A stretch of 64,000 nt of DNA from Pseudonocardia petroleophila. Lineage in GTDB: Bacteria > Actinomycetota > Actinomycetes > Mycobacteriales > Pseudonocardiaceae. This document shows positions 1-8,197 of this stretch, in pieces. Made by a program: the position numbers and the translations under genes. The stretch spans positions 255,501-319,500 of the forward strand of contig NZ_CP060131.1 in the NCBI RefSeq assembly GCF_014235185.1. The letters are read 5' to 3'. The notes below the pieces were generated by a model, which had not been told where the DNA came from, searched no databases, and was given only the letters and a program-made list of their open reading frames with translations. Every line of letters begins with the position of its first letter. Positions within the stretch are counted from its first letter, which is position 1.

Positions 1-249
1 GGCTACGACCAGCCGGTCGCGTCGATCGAGCGGCCCGGCACCAGCTCCGTCGACATCGCGCTGGTGGGTCTGACCACCCCGCTGCGGGCCGGACTGACCT
101 ACCCGGTGGTGTTCACCTTCGAGAACGCGGGCGAGGTCCGGCTGGAGGTCGGGGTGGAGAACCCGCAGGTCCTGCCGCCCCGCGCCCGCGACGGCGAGGA
201 GGAGGACCCGTCGTTCCTGGAGACCGGTCCCGACGTCGCACCCCGCTGA
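1..249 (+). CDS. C-terminal part of a PCu(A)C-like copper chaperone (5' end outside window)
   Basis: The frame is open from the first base and ends at TGA 247-249, so only the last 82 residues are present. They contain the hydrophobic beta-strand pattern LTTPLRAGLTYPVVFTFENAG followed by alternating valines, which is how the cupredoxin-like fold of periplasmic PCu(A)C (DUF461) copper chaperones ends. An acidic tail (DGEEEDPS) follows. Family members bind copper outside the membrane. The metal-binding Met/His residues lie upstream and cannot be checked. A fragment resembling the N-terminal half of the same family lies at 44.2 kb. Family assignment is by pattern only. Confidence 0.5.
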   Translation, partial: GYDQPVASIERPGTSSVDIALVGLTTPLRAGLTYPVVFTFENAGEVRLEVGVENPQVLPPRARDGEEEDPSFLETGPDVAPR

Positions 250-260
250 GCACCCGGGTG

Positions 261-273
261 CGCAATCGTTGCG
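261..273. promoter_or_regulatory. Perfect CGCAA-N3-TTGCG palindrome upstream of stress gene
   Basis: CGCAA-TCG-TTGCG lies 110 bases before the GTG start at 384. A GGGTAC hexamer, which resembles the -10 of stress sigma factors, begins at 302, 35 bases after the palindrome centre. The same 35-base spacing recurs at 27076-27122. It is one of three perfect copies in the window. Confidence 0.6.
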
Positions 274-383
274 TCGTTGTGACCGGATGGCCCGCCGTCG
301 CGGGTACCCAGGAGGGTGAGCGCACCGAACCGCTCCTCCCGCCCGAGACGCCGACGAGCCCGACCCGACCTCCAGGAGCACTC

Positions 384-848
384 GTGCAGAACCCCAGCAA
401 GATCGTGGCCTCCTACCCCGACTACGCCGACGCCCAGCGGGTCGTCGACGCGCTGGCCGACCAGCACTTCCCGGTCGGCGGACTGGCGATCGTCGGCGCC
501 AACCTGCAGTCCTTCGAGCAGATCACCGGGCGCCGCGGCCTCGCCCGCGCGGCCGCGTCGGGGCTCACCAGCGGCGCGCTCACCGGCGCCCTGATCGGCT
601 GGCTGCTCGGCCTCTTCAACATCGCCCAACCCCTGGTGTCCTCGCTGGTGATGGCGCTGTTCGGCGTGGTCGTCGGCGGGGTCATCGGGCTGGTACTCGG
701 GCTGGTCGCGCACCTGGCGAGCGGCGGGCGCCGCGACTTCTCCTCGATCTCCTCGGTCCGCGCCGAGCGCTACGACGTGCTGGCCGTCACCGAGATCGCC
801 GACGAGGCCGAGCTCGCCATCCGGGAGCTGAAGCCCGCCAGCAGGTGA
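384..848 (+). CDS. YflT/general stress protein 17M-like membrane protein
   Basis: This 154-residue protein belongs by appearance to the YflT (general stress protein 17M) group, whose biochemical role is unknown. The N-terminal ~50 residues (SYPDYADAQRVVDAL, FPVGGLAIVGANLQ) form the ferredoxin-like domain typical of the family. Two glycine-rich hydrophobic segments follow (about residues 62-82 and 92-112), then a short soluble tail. The GTG at 384 is chosen because AGGAG lies at 374-378 and the protein then begins exactly where the family starts (QNPSK); the upstream ATG at 258 would add a low-complexity stretch. A second copy at 27400 carries a frameshift. The gene lies behind a CGCAA-N3-TTGCG site and a GGGTAC hexamer, which suggests stress control. 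Confidence 0.75.
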   Translation: MQNPSKIVASYPDYADAQRVVDALADQHFPVGGLAIVGANLQSFEQITGRRGLARAAASGLTSGALTGALIGWLLGLFNIAQPLVSSLVMALFGVVVGGVIGLVLGLVAHLASGGRRDFSSISSVRAERYDVLAVTEIADEAELAIRELKPASR

Positions 849-861
849 CGCCGGCCGCGAC

Positions 862-914
862 AGCGGCGACATCCCGACCTCGTGGTCGACACGGTGCTGA
901 TGCCCCCAGCCGCC
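862..914 (+). pseudogene. Remnant of the 3' end of a fasciclin-domain gene
   Basis: About 50 bases between the stress gene and the Mo-enzyme gene match the 3' end of the intact fasciclin gene at 27902-28570: both read GAC/AAC-ATCCCGACC, then GTGGTCGAC or its equivalent, then GTGCTGATGCCCCC. The rest of the fasciclin gene is absent here. The same hairpin follows in both places. This shows that the ancestral order was stress protein, fasciclin, Mo enzyme and that the fasciclin gene was deleted from this copy. Confidence 0.6.
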
Positions 915-931
915 GATCCGATCACGTGCCC

Positions 932-962
932 GCGCGGGCGGCCCGGTCCGGGCCGTCCGCGC
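932..962 (+). terminator. GC-rich hairpin before the Mo-enzyme gene
   Basis: A 14-base-pair stem (one G-U pair) with a 3-base loop, starting GCGCGGGCGGCCCG. It lacks a T-tract, as is common in actinobacteria. The counterpart at 28587-28618 has a perfect stem, so the structure is conserved between the two copies of the locus. Confidence 0.5.
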
Positions 963-981
963 ACCCGATCCAGGAGCTGAC

Positions 982-2544
982 ATGCCCTCCACCCGTCTCG
1001 GCGTCGCGCAGTCCGCGTTCGTGGGGTTCCTCGCCGTGGCCATGGCCCTCGCCGCCGGCCACCTCGTCGCCGGCCTGCTGCTGAGCCCGTCCGCCTCGCC
1101 GTTCCTCGCCGTCGGCAACGCCGCGATCGACCGCACCCCGACCCCGGTGAAGAACTTCGCCGTGCAGCAGTTCGGCACGAACGACAAGCTCGCCCTGCTG
1201 ATCGGGATGGCGGTGGTCATCGCGCTCGTCGCGGTGGCCGCCGGGCTCCTGTCGCGGCGCTCGCCCGTCCCCGGCCTCGTGATCGTCGGGCTGCTGGGCG
1301 GGCTCGGCCTGCTGGCCGTGGCCGAGCAGGCCGGCACCTCGGGGCCCACGCTGCTGGCCCCGCTCGCCTCCCTCCTGGCCGGGGTCGGGGCCTTCTGGGG
1401 ACTGCACGCCCTGGCCCGCAGCACGCACCGCGACCCCACCCCGGACCGTCGACGGGGGGTCCCCCGCCGCGAGTTCCTCGTCGCCTCCGGCAGCGTCGCC
1501 GCCGGAGCCGCGCTGATGGGCGTGGGCGGCGAGCTGCTGTCGCGCCGCGTCGACGTCGCCGCCTCCCGCGCCGCCGTCGGCCCGCTCGTCCCCGCCGCAC
1601 CCTCCCCGCCGATCCCGGCCGGGGCCGCCTTCCCCGAGCTGGGCACCCCCACCTTCCTCACCCCGGCCGCCGAGTTCTACCGCGTCGACGTCAACCTCAC
1701 CGTGCCCCAGCTCCGCGCCGAGGACGCCCGGCTGCGGATCACCGGCCTGGTCGACCGCGAGATCGAGCTCACCTACGACGACGTCCGCGCCCACCGGCTC
1801 GTCGAGCGCCCGATCACGATGACCTGCGTGTCCAACTACGTCGGCGGCCCCTACGTCTCCACCGCCGCGTTCATCGGCGTCCCGCTCACCGACCTCCTGC
1901 TCGAGGCCGGCGTCCGGCCCGAGGCCACCCAGCTGATCGGGCGCTCCGTCGACGGGTTCACCATCGGCACCCCGCTGCGCCGGGTGCTCCAGGCCGAGGA
2001 CCGCGCGATGCTCGCCATCGGCATGAACGGCGAGCCGCTGCTGCCCGAGCACGGGTTCCCCATGCGCACCGTCATCCCCGGCCTCTACGGCTACGTCAGC
2101 GCGACCAAGTGGGTCACCGAGCTGGAGCTCACGACGTTCGACGTCGACCCCTACTGGGAGCAGCGCGGCTGGGACGGCGACCCCGAGGGCATCGTCACGA
2201 TCAAGACCTCCTCCCGCATCGACGCGCCCGGCCCGTTCGAGCAGGTCCCCGCCGGCGAGGTGACCTTCGCGGGCATCTCGTGGGCGCAGACGATCGGCAT
2301 CGAGCGCGTCGAGATCAGCGTCGACGAGGGGCCGTGGGAGGACGCCGAGCTCGGCGTCGCGGTCAACGTGGACACCTGGCGGATGTGGCGCGCCCGGCGC
2401 ACCCTCGACCCGGGCCTGCACACCGTCACGGTCCGGGCGACCGACCGGTCCGGCTACACCCAGACCGCGGAGCGCGTCGGCCCGATCAACCCGGGCCCCG
2501 ACGGCTCCACCGGCCTGCACAGCATCACGTTCACGGTGGCGTGA
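982..2544 (+). CDS. Membrane-anchored sulfite-oxidase-type molybdopterin oxidoreductase (copy 1)
   Basis: This 520-residue protein has three or four hydrophobic segments in its first ~140 residues. A twin-arginine-like stretch follows (PRREFLVASGSVAAGAALMG, about residues 156-175). The molybdopterin-binding domain of the sulfite oxidase/YedY group spans about 215-400, with the likely Mo-ligand cysteine in MTCVSNYVGG (near residue 277), and a C-terminal Mo-co dimerization domain spans about 410-515. It probably oxidizes or reduces a small substrate on the outer face of the membrane; the substrate is unknown. AGGAG at 972-976 supports the ATG at 982. Bases 1525-2255 are identical to the decayed copy at 29203-29933, although the flanks differ, which points to gene conversion. 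Confidence 0.8.
   Translation: MPSTRLGVAQSAFVGFLAVAMALAAGHLVAGLLLSPSASPFLAVGNAAIDRTPTPVKNFAVQQFGTNDKLALLIGMAVVIALVAVAAGLLSRRSPVPGLVIVGLLGGLGLLAVAEQAGTSGPTLLAPLASLLAGVGAFWGLHALARSTHRDPTPDRRRGVPRREFLVASGSVAAGAALMGVGGELLSRRVDVAASRAAVGPLVPAAPSPPIPAGAAFPELGTPTFLTPAAEFYRVDVNLTVPQLRAEDARLRITGLVDREIELTYDDVRAHRLVERPITMTCVSNYVGGPYVSTAAFIGVPLTDLLLEAGVRPEATQLIGRSVDGFTIGTPLRRVLQAEDRAMLAIGMNGEPLLPEHGFPMRTVIPGLYGYVSATKWVTELELTTFDVDPYWEQRGWDGDPEGIVTIKTSSRIDAPGPFEQVPAGEVTFAGISWAQTIGIERVEISVDEGPWEDAELGVAVNVDTWRMWRARRTLDPGLHTVTVRATDRSGYTQTAERVGPINPGPDGSTGLHSITFTVA
1525..2255 (+). repeat. 731-bp exact repeat (partner 29203-29933)
   Basis: Read side by side, the two Mo-enzyme copies differ at many bases on both sides of this block but show none inside it. 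The left boundary is just before GGCGGCGAG, the right boundary just before GCGAGGTGACC. Abrupt edges within a single gene suggest recent gene conversion between the two copies, 27.7 kb apart. Confidence 0.8.
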
Positions 2545-2577
2545 CCCACCAGCACGAGGAGACGACGATGGACGACC

Positions 2578-2997
2578 ATGGGTGACTACGACGATCCGGA
2601 ACTCACCGGCCAGGACCGCAGGCGCAGGCCGCTGCTCGCCGTCGCCGCGGCGGTGCTCGCCCTCGTCGTCGGGCTGGCGGTCGGCTACGTCGTGGGTGGC
2701 GGGACGAGCCGGGAGAGCTCGGTGGCCGCGGTGGAGACGGCTCCCCCGAGCGCCCCGCCGACGGCCGACGCCGCACCGGACCCGGACGCCCCCGAGCCGT
2801 GCCTGGCCGCCGGGGCGGCCGGGACGCAGGTGCTCCAGGAGCTGGAGGCGGCCGTGCAGGCCATCGGGGCGCTCGACCCGACCGCACTGCGGGAGATCCT
2901 CGACCGCCTCCAGCCGCTGCAGCGCGAGCTGGAGAGCTCCGTCGCCGGGTGCGGCAGCCGGGTGGCCCCGTCCACGCCGTCGGGGCCGCCCGGCTGA
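2578..2997 (+). CDS. Small membrane-anchored protein of unknown function
   Basis: I do not recognise this 139-residue protein. A charged N-terminus (about 1-18) precedes one transmembrane helix (about 19-43, ending VGYVVGGG), then a Pro/Ala linker, then an outside domain with two cysteines (PCLAAGAAG and VAGCGS) that could form a disulfide around an amphipathic helix. The ATG at 2578 lies 33 bases after the Mo-enzyme stop. The GAGGAG at 2555-2560 is rather far away; it is better placed for a five-codon reading frame at 2569 whose stop overlaps this start region. It may be a partner of the upstream Mo enzyme. Confidence 0.6.
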   Translation: MGDYDDPELTGQDRRRRPLLAVAAAVLALVVGLAVGYVVGGGTSRESSVAAVETAPPSAPPTADAAPDPDAPEPCLAAGAAGTQVLQELEAAVQAIGALDPTALREILDRLQPLQRELESSVAGCGSRVAPSTPSGPPG

Positions 2998-3001
2998 CCC
3001 G

Positions 3002-5488
3002 TCATGATCGCGGCTGTCGCCGGATCACCTGGACGGCCACGAGGAGCCCGGCGGCGGCGATCGCCCAGCGCAGCGCCGGGGGGATGGTGCAGCGCAGCGC
3101 CGGGGGGATGTCCCGGCCCGGGGCCCGGGGCCGCTCCCGTCGCGGCGCCGGGGGGTCCGCCCGCCGGGCCGGCCGCCCGGCCGCCGGCGGCGCCGCCGCG
3201 ACGGGGGTGGGCGCCCGCACCGGACGTTCCGGCTCGCCGTCCGGTGTCCCGGCGGCCGGCCCGGCGAGCCGGCGTCCCGGCCACCCGCTGAACCGGCCGA
3301 ACAGCGAGATCAGGGCCGGCACCAGCAGCGGGCGCACCACGAACGCGTCGATGAGCACCCCGAGGGCCAGCGCGAGGGCCAGCTGCCGGAACGTCGCGAT
3401 CGGGATGAGCGCGATGAACCCGAAGCTGGCGGCGAGGGTCAGCCCCGCCGCGGTGATCGCCCGGGTGGACCGGGGGACGGCCACCGCGAGCGCCTCGCGC
3501 AGCGGTCGCCTGCGGGCCTCCTCCCACACGTAGCCGACGGAGAAGATGTTGTAGTCCGAGCCGAGGGAGATCAGCAGCACGCCCGCGGCGAACGGCACGT
3601 AGAAGATCAGCCCGTCCTGGTCCAGCGGGACCTGGAAGATCCAGGTGGTCAGCCCGAGCGCGGCGCCGACGGCCAGGACGCTGGTGGCCAGCAGGTACAG
3701 CGGCGCCACCACCGCCCGCAGGAAGACCACCAGCAGCAGCAGGTCGACGAGCAGGACGGCGACGGCCACCCGGCCCAGGTCCCCGGACGCCGTCTCCACC
3801 AGCGGGAGCCCGACGGCCGTGTCCCCGGCGTAGGCCACCTCGGCCCCGGCCAGCCCGGCGGCGGCGAGCAGGGCGGGCATCCGGTCCCGGAGCTCGGCGA
3901 GGTGGTTGATCGCCGTGGCGCCGAGCGGGTCGGAGTCGAAGACCAGCAGGATCCGGGCCGCGTCGCCACCCGGGGCCAGGAACAGGCCGAGCTCGCGTTG
4001 GAGTGGCTGGTCACCGGGTCCGAGCACGGCCGCCACCCCCGGCGTGCGCCCCAGCGCGGTGCCGAGCGCCTCCAGTTCGGCCCGCTCCGCGGTGATGCCG
4101 GGCGCCGACAGGATGACCTCCGTCGGCCCGAGTATCCCGGGGGCGAACCCCGCGGCGGCCGCCTCGGCCGCCACGCGCACCGGGTTCTCCGCGGGCAGCG
4201 CCGCGACCGGCGCCACCCCGGACCGCAGGTCGGCCAGCGGGAGGGCCGCCGCGACCAGCAGGGCGACCAGCACGCCGGTCGCCGACGCGGCGACCCAGCG
4301 GCGCCCGATCAGGCGCAGGTACCGGCCCGGGACGACCGGCCGCGAGAGCGCCGCCTGCGCCCGCCCGGGCCGGGTGCCCGAGCCCGGGCGGGACGGCCAG
4401 AACGCCGCGCCACCCAGGATCGCGAGCAGCGCCGGGACCATGGTGACCGAGACGGCGAGCCCGACCAGCACGGTGATGGCCAGTCCCGGGCCGAACGCCC
4501 GGAACAGCGGCGACTCGGCGACGAGCAGCGCGCTGACCCCCGCCGCCACCGTGATGCCGGCGACGAGCACGATCGGCAGGTACACGGCCATCCCCCTGCA
4601 CACGGCCGCCCGCCCGCTCCTGCCCTGCTCGTACTCGGCCGTCACCCCGGACAGGAAGAAGATCGTGTAGTCGGTGGTGATGCCCAGCAGCAGCGCGACC
4701 ACGAGCGGCTGGAGCTGGCTGGGCACGGCGAGGTCGGTCAGCTCGCCGAACAGCCCGATCATCCGGTCGGTCACCAGGTAGCCCACGCCTGCGGTGATCA
4801 GCGTGACGACCGGTGCCAGCACCGACCCGAAGTTGAGCCCGACGATCAGCGCGATCGCCGCCAGCGTCGCGAGCTCCACCAGCGGCAGCGACTCGGCGAT
4901 GATCTCGTTCTGCGCGGCCTGGGCCAGGAACGTGCCGGTGGAGCCGACCAGCCCGCCCTCGGGGACCTCAAGCCCCTCCGCGTACTCCCGGGTGATCGCC
5001 CCCTGGCCCGCGATGCCGACGGCCGGGTCGATGAACAGGTAGGTCACGATCGTGGTGCCCTGCTCCGCCGCGCCGGGGAACAGGAGCGGCGTGTTGAGCA
5101 CCGGGTAGGCCAGCAGCAGGTCGTCGTCGGGGCCCCCGCCCTGCACCGCGGTGTCCTGCACCACCTCCGCCGCGGCCAGCAGCGAGTCGGCGAGGAGGTA
5201 GGGGTCCAGGCCGCCGGGGTCCCGCTGGACGACCGCGGTCGGGCTGAGCAGCGGCAGGCCGAACCGCTCGACGGCGTCGACCTGCGCCTGGACCGCCGCG
5301 CTGGAGCCGCCCAGCAACCCGGCCAGGCCGCCACCGACGGCCGTGAGGCTCGGCAGGAACAGCGTGGCCCCGGCCGTCAGCAGGGCCACGGCCACCAGGA
5401 CCCACCAGCGCGCGGCCACGACGGCCGCGGTGTAGCGCTCCGCCACGGACCGGCGCAGCCGCCGCACCGCCGCCGGTGGTTCAGCCAT
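3002..5488 (-). CDS. MMPL/RND-family transporter
   Basis: This 828-residue protein has the duplicated MMPL layout: one helix (about 27-48), a large outside loop, then a helix bundle, repeated once. The paired Asp-Tyr motifs of the proton pathway are visible as TDYTIFF in the first half and SDYNIF in the second. MMPL proteins export lipids or other hydrophobic molecules using proton motive force; the substrate here is unknown. The C-terminus adds an Arg/Pro-rich linker with a repeated IPPALR motif and a final helix. The start at 5488 overlaps the end of the upstream gene, giving an operon SPW protein, membrane protein, MMPL, probably driven from the promoter region near 6.68 kb. It converges on the gene ending at 2997. 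Confidence 0.8.
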   Translation of the reverse strand: MAEPPAAVRRLRRSVAERYTAAVVAARWWVLVAVALLTAGATLFLPSLTAVGGGLAGLLGGSSAAVQAQVDAVERFGLPLLSPTAVVQRDPGGLDPYLLADSLLAAAEVVQDTAVQGGGPDDDLLLAYPVLNTPLLFPGAAEQGTTIVTYLFIDPAVGIAGQGAITREYAEGLEVPEGGLVGSTGTFLAQAAQNEIIAESLPLVELATLAAIALIVGLNFGSVLAPVVTLITAGVGYLVTDRMIGLFGELTDLAVPSQLQPLVVALLLGITTDYTIFFLSGVTAEYEQGRSGRAAVCRGMAVYLPIVLVAGITVAAGVSALLVAESPLFRAFGPGLAITVLVGLAVSVTMVPALLAILGGAAFWPSRPGSGTRPGRAQAALSRPVVPGRYLRLIGRRWVAASATGVLVALLVAAALPLADLRSGVAPVAALPAENPVRVAAEAAAAGFAPGILGPTEVILSAPGITAERAELEALGTALGRTPGVAAVLGPGDQPLQRELGLFLAPGGDAARILLVFDSDPLGATAINHLAELRDRMPALLAAAGLAGAEVAYAGDTAVGLPLVETASGDLGRVAVAVLLVDLLLLVVFLRAVVAPLYLLATSVLAVGAALGLTTWIFQVPLDQDGLIFYVPFAAGVLLISLGSDYNIFSVGYVWEEARRRPLREALAVAVPRSTRAITAAGLTLAASFGFIALIPIATFRQLALALALGVLIDAFVVRPLLVPALISLFGRFSGWPGRRLAGPAAGTPDGEPERPVRAPTPVAAAPPAAGRPARRADPPAPRRERPRAPGRDIPPALRCTIPPALRWAIAAAGLLVAVQVIRRQPRS

Positions 5489-6119
5489 GCGTCGGGCCGG
5501 GGTCCGGGCCGTCCCAGCCGGGCGGGGGCGTGACCCCGAGCCTGCGCAGCTCCGCGTGCGCCAGCGCCGTGTGGCGGCCGTGCTCCAGGTCGAGCCACGG
5601 GCGGGGGCTGATGCGGCACAGCTCGCCGTAGGGCACCCGCCGGACCGCGGCGCGGGCGAGGTGCTCGACGAGCGCCGGGGCGGCGGGCCCGGACAGCATG
5701 CGGCGCAACCCGCGCAGCTCGCGGCGCCGGGCCAGGCGCAGCGGCAGCCACAGCGCGAGAGCGGGGAGCAGCCCCAGCAGGCCGATCGTCGTGCCCACCC
5801 CGATCGCGACGGCCCGCACCCCGTCCCGCGCCGCGACGGCCTGTACCCGGACGTCGCCCGCGGTCGCGGTGATGTCACCGGCGAGCCGGCCCGCGCTCTC
5901 CCCGATGAGCGGGGCGTCCGCGACCAGCCCGATCGCCCGGCCCGTGGAGTCCAACGCCGACGCGGCGTCGAGCAGCCCCCGGTGCAGCTCGGCGAGCCCC
6001 CACAGCTGGGTTCCCACCACCAGACCCAGTGCGGCGAACACGGCCACCGCCGACATCGCGACGAGGTCCAGGCGCCGGACCGTGCGCCGGCTCGGCACGA
6101 GGGCGAACTCGGAGGTCAC
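5481..6119 (-). CDS. Membrane protein of unknown function in the MMPL operon
   Basis: A 212-residue protein that I do not recognise. It has a transmembrane helix at about 20-41 and another at about 108-128, with a helical Ala-rich segment between them that probably faces outside. A cytoplasmic Arg-rich C-terminus follows (ARRRELRGLRRML, WLDLEHGRHTALAHAELRRLG). The GTG start at 6119 overlaps the upstream TGA as GTGA, and its own stop lies inside the MMPL start region, so the three genes are translationally coupled. It may be an accessory subunit of the MMPL transporter; that is inferred from coupling only. Confidence 0.65.
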   Translation of the reverse strand: MTSEFALVPSRRTVRRLDLVAMSAVAVFAALGLVVGTQLWGLAELHRGLLDAASALDSTGRAIGLVADAPLIGESAGRLAGDITATAGDVRVQAVAARDGVRAVAIGVGTTIGLLGLLPALALWLPLRLARRRELRGLRRMLSGPAAPALVEHLARAAVRRVPYGELCRISPRPWLDLEHGRHTALAHAELRRLGVTPPPGWDGPDPGPTHG

Positions 6120-6622
6120 GTGCGCGGCTCGGCGGGCCGGCGACGGCTCAGCGCCCGGCTCGCGCACGCCAGCGCGATGACCAGGGCCCCGACCGCGATG
6201 TCGTTGACCGTGGCCGCGGTGGCGACGCGGTCGTCGTTGTAGAACAGCAGGAAGGGGGCGGCCACCAACCACGCCCCGAGTACGACGTTGACCAGCCCGA
6301 CCCCGACGGTGCGGTTCGGGGAGACCATCCGCACCACCGCCACGACCGCGATCGCCGCCCCGACGACCCGGTCGTTCCACCGCGCGTCGAAGCCGCCGCT
6401 GATGTCGGGGTAGTCCAGCACGAAGGGCGCCAGCACCAGCCACACCCCCGCCAGGAAGATCAGCGCGCTGAACACCGCGGCGGCGACGCCCTCGTCGCGG
6501 GCGTCGGCCAGCAACCCCGCGGCGGCCGGGTCCACCGGGTGCGCCGGGTCGGGAAAGCCGCCGGCCCCACCGGCCGGGTACACGTAGGGCACCTCGCGCG
6601 GCTCCTGTCCTGCTTCGTCCAT
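6116..6622 (-). CDS. SPW-repeat membrane protein
   Basis: This 168-residue protein has four predicted helices in two similar pairs. Each pair carries the pattern of the SPW/DUF family (LAGVWLVLAPFVLDY and LGAWLVAAPFLLFY) followed by a short loop and ND/NDIAVG-type turn. The function is unknown. A Pro/Gly-rich N-terminus precedes the helices. The ATG at 6622 has GGGGAG just upstream, and the end overlaps the next gene (GTGA). It is the first gene of the MMPL operon. A GGGTAT hexamer and an everted TTGCG-N4-CGCAA sit upstream at 6672-6695. Confidence 0.75.
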   Translation of the reverse strand: MDEAGQEPREVPYVYPAGGAGGFPDPAHPVDPAAAGLLADARDEGVAAAVFSALIFLAGVWLVLAPFVLDYPDISGGFDARWNDRVVGAAIAVVAVVRMVSPNRTVGVGLVNVVLGAWLVAAPFLLFYNDDRVATAATVNDIAVGALVIALACASRALSRRRPAEPRT

Positions 6623-6671
6623 CTCACTCCCCGACCTGTGCCGCCGACCGTGCGGGCGACGTGCCTGCGGG

Positions 6672-6695
6672 ATACCCACTCTTGCGCAGTCGCAA
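6672..6695 (-). promoter_or_regulatory. Promoter region of the SPW/MMPL operon with everted motif
   Basis: On the minus strand GTTGCGACTGCGCAA is followed 3 bases later by GGGTAT (6677-6672). The two half-sites of the common palindrome are in the reverse order here (TTGCG-N4-CGCAA at 6682-6695) and would overlap a -35 element. This is weaker evidence than the other sites. Confidence 0.35.
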
Positions 6696-6772
6696 CTACC
6701 GGCCGGTCGCGTCCCCGCACATGATGCCAGCACAGCCGCAACGGATGTGGCCCCGCACGAGCCGGTCGACGC

Positions 6773-8128
6773 TCATGCCCGGCCCGCCTCGCGCTCCAGC
6801 TCCTCGAACGGGGTGACCAGCCCGTCGCGCACGATCCGGCGGGTCCGGTGGCGGTACCGGAGCAGCTGCCCCGCGGCGAGCAGCCCGTAGAGCGCGGAGA
6901 GCACGACGATCACGATCCGGTTGACCTCGGGGCCGAGCGTGATGCTGGCCGTGAACTGCACCGCGAACAGCACGAACAGCGCCGTCGCACCCCTCGCGGT
7001 GAGCCCGAGGTTCACCAGCAGGCTCACCGCGAACAGCGACTGGGCCGCGGTGATCAGCAGCTCGAAGCGCTGGTTGGCGTCGAGCGGGAGCCCGGCGGAC
7101 GTCGTGGCGGACAGCGCGAACACGATCGGGAGCGTGCCCACGAGCAGCGTCCACTGGTTGACCTTGCTCGACAGCAGCGCGCCGAGCGAGTCCGAGGCCT
7201 TGAGCCGCAGCGCGTACAGGCAGGCCACGATCAGCTCGGGCGACTCGCTGGCCAGCGGCGCCACCCACTGCACCAGCAGGAACCGGTCGACGCCCAGCGC
7301 GCCCCCGGTGGCCACGAGCCCGTTGGCGAAGTGCTCGGCGGTGGCCAGGATGACCAGCCCCGCCACGGCGAACATCGCGACGACCCAGCCCCGTCGGGCC
7401 CGCCGGGGCTTGCCCCCGACCCAGGCCGCGGTGCCGGCCAGGTCGGGCTCCTGCGCCGGGGCCTTCGACAGCCGCCAGACGTAGGCGGCGAACAGGGAGA
7501 CGAAGACGGCCGCGTCGAGGAGGGTGAGGCTGGTGCGCAGCGGCAGCGTCAGCGAGTACAGGGTGGCCAGGCCCAGGAACACCACCTCGGCCGACATCGC
7601 CGGCTGGAGGTCGACCTCGCCGCGGTGGGTGGACGCGCTGTCGCCGCCGCCCGCCCGGCGGCTGCGCCACACCCCGATGCTCGCCACCGCCACGACCAGC
7701 GGCCACCCGACGCCGACCAGCACCCGGTTGGCCCCGGTCATGTTGGCCAGCGCGAGCGCGCACGGGTCGGCCCCGTCCGGCAGCGGCACGCACATCCCGT
7801 TCGCGGCGTACACCTGGCCCGCCTGGAAGGTGAAGACGAAGTCCACCGCGTACTCGGGCAGCACCGCCATCAGGGCGAGCAGCGCGATGGCCAGCCCGGC
7901 ACTGACGTCCACCTGGGCCGCCTCGGCGGCCCAGGACAGCACGAACGCGGCTCCGATGATCGCGATGCCGAACACCGCGGCGGCGAGCGGGGGCGGGAGG
8001 TCCGGGTGCGGCAGGCCCAGGTACTCGGCCGCGCCGAGGTAGGCGCCCGGCAGCGCGAGCGCCACCGCCACCGGGAGCTGCCGGGGGAACCGGCCGGTCG
8101 TCGTGGATCCCTCCGCGGTACGGCTCAT
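6773..8128 (-). CDS. Sodium/calcium exchanger (CaCA) family protein
   Basis: This 451-residue integral membrane protein has the two inverted halves of the CaCA superfamily. The ion-binding alpha repeats are visible as LPEYAVDF (about 90-97) and SESPELIVACLYA in the second half, each followed by a GAN or SKVNQW helix. Members exchange cations against Na+ or H+ across the cytoplasmic membrane. The ATG at 8128 is chosen because GGGGGA lies 10 bases upstream; an ATG seven codons earlier has no ribosome site. It diverges from the antiporter at 8198 across a short region holding a perfect CGCAA-N3-TTGCG site, so the two ion transporters are probably co-controlled. Confidence 0.8.
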   Translation of the reverse strand: MSRTAEGSTTTGRFPRQLPVAVALALPGAYLGAAEYLGLPHPDLPPPLAAAVFGIAIIGAAFVLSWAAEAAQVDVSAGLAIALLALMAVLPEYAVDFVFTFQAGQVYAANGMCVPLPDGADPCALALANMTGANRVLVGVGWPLVVAVASIGVWRSRRAGGGDSASTHRGEVDLQPAMSAEVVFLGLATLYSLTLPLRTSLTLLDAAVFVSLFAAYVWRLSKAPAQEPDLAGTAAWVGGKPRRARRGWVVAMFAVAGLVILATAEHFANGLVATGGALGVDRFLLVQWVAPLASESPELIVACLYALRLKASDSLGALLSSKVNQWTLLVGTLPIVFALSATTSAGLPLDANQRFELLITAAQSLFAVSLLVNLGLTARGATALFVLFAVQFTASITLGPEVNRIVIVVLSALYGLLAAGQLLRYRHRTRRIVRDGLVTPFEELEREAGRA

Positions 8129-8162
8129 GTGGGACGATTCCCCCAACATGTGCGTGCGTAAC

Positions 8163-8175
8163 CGCAATTTTTGCG
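8163..8175. promoter_or_regulatory. Perfect CGCAA-N3-TTGCG palindrome between divergent transporters
   Basis: CGCAA-TTT-TTGCG lies 35 bases upstream of the CaCA start on the minus strand and 22 bases upstream of the antiporter start on the plus strand. A protein bound here would cover the start region of the plus-strand transcript. Confidence 0.6.
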
Positions 8176-8197
8176 TCAACTTGCAAGGGAGCGCGGC

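Noticed and set aside
8131..8145. GGGACGATTCCCC upstream of the CaCA gene as a DosR-type box
   Set aside because: The arms do not match the DosR consensus on the right side, it overlaps the ribosome site, and no similar box was found at other genes.
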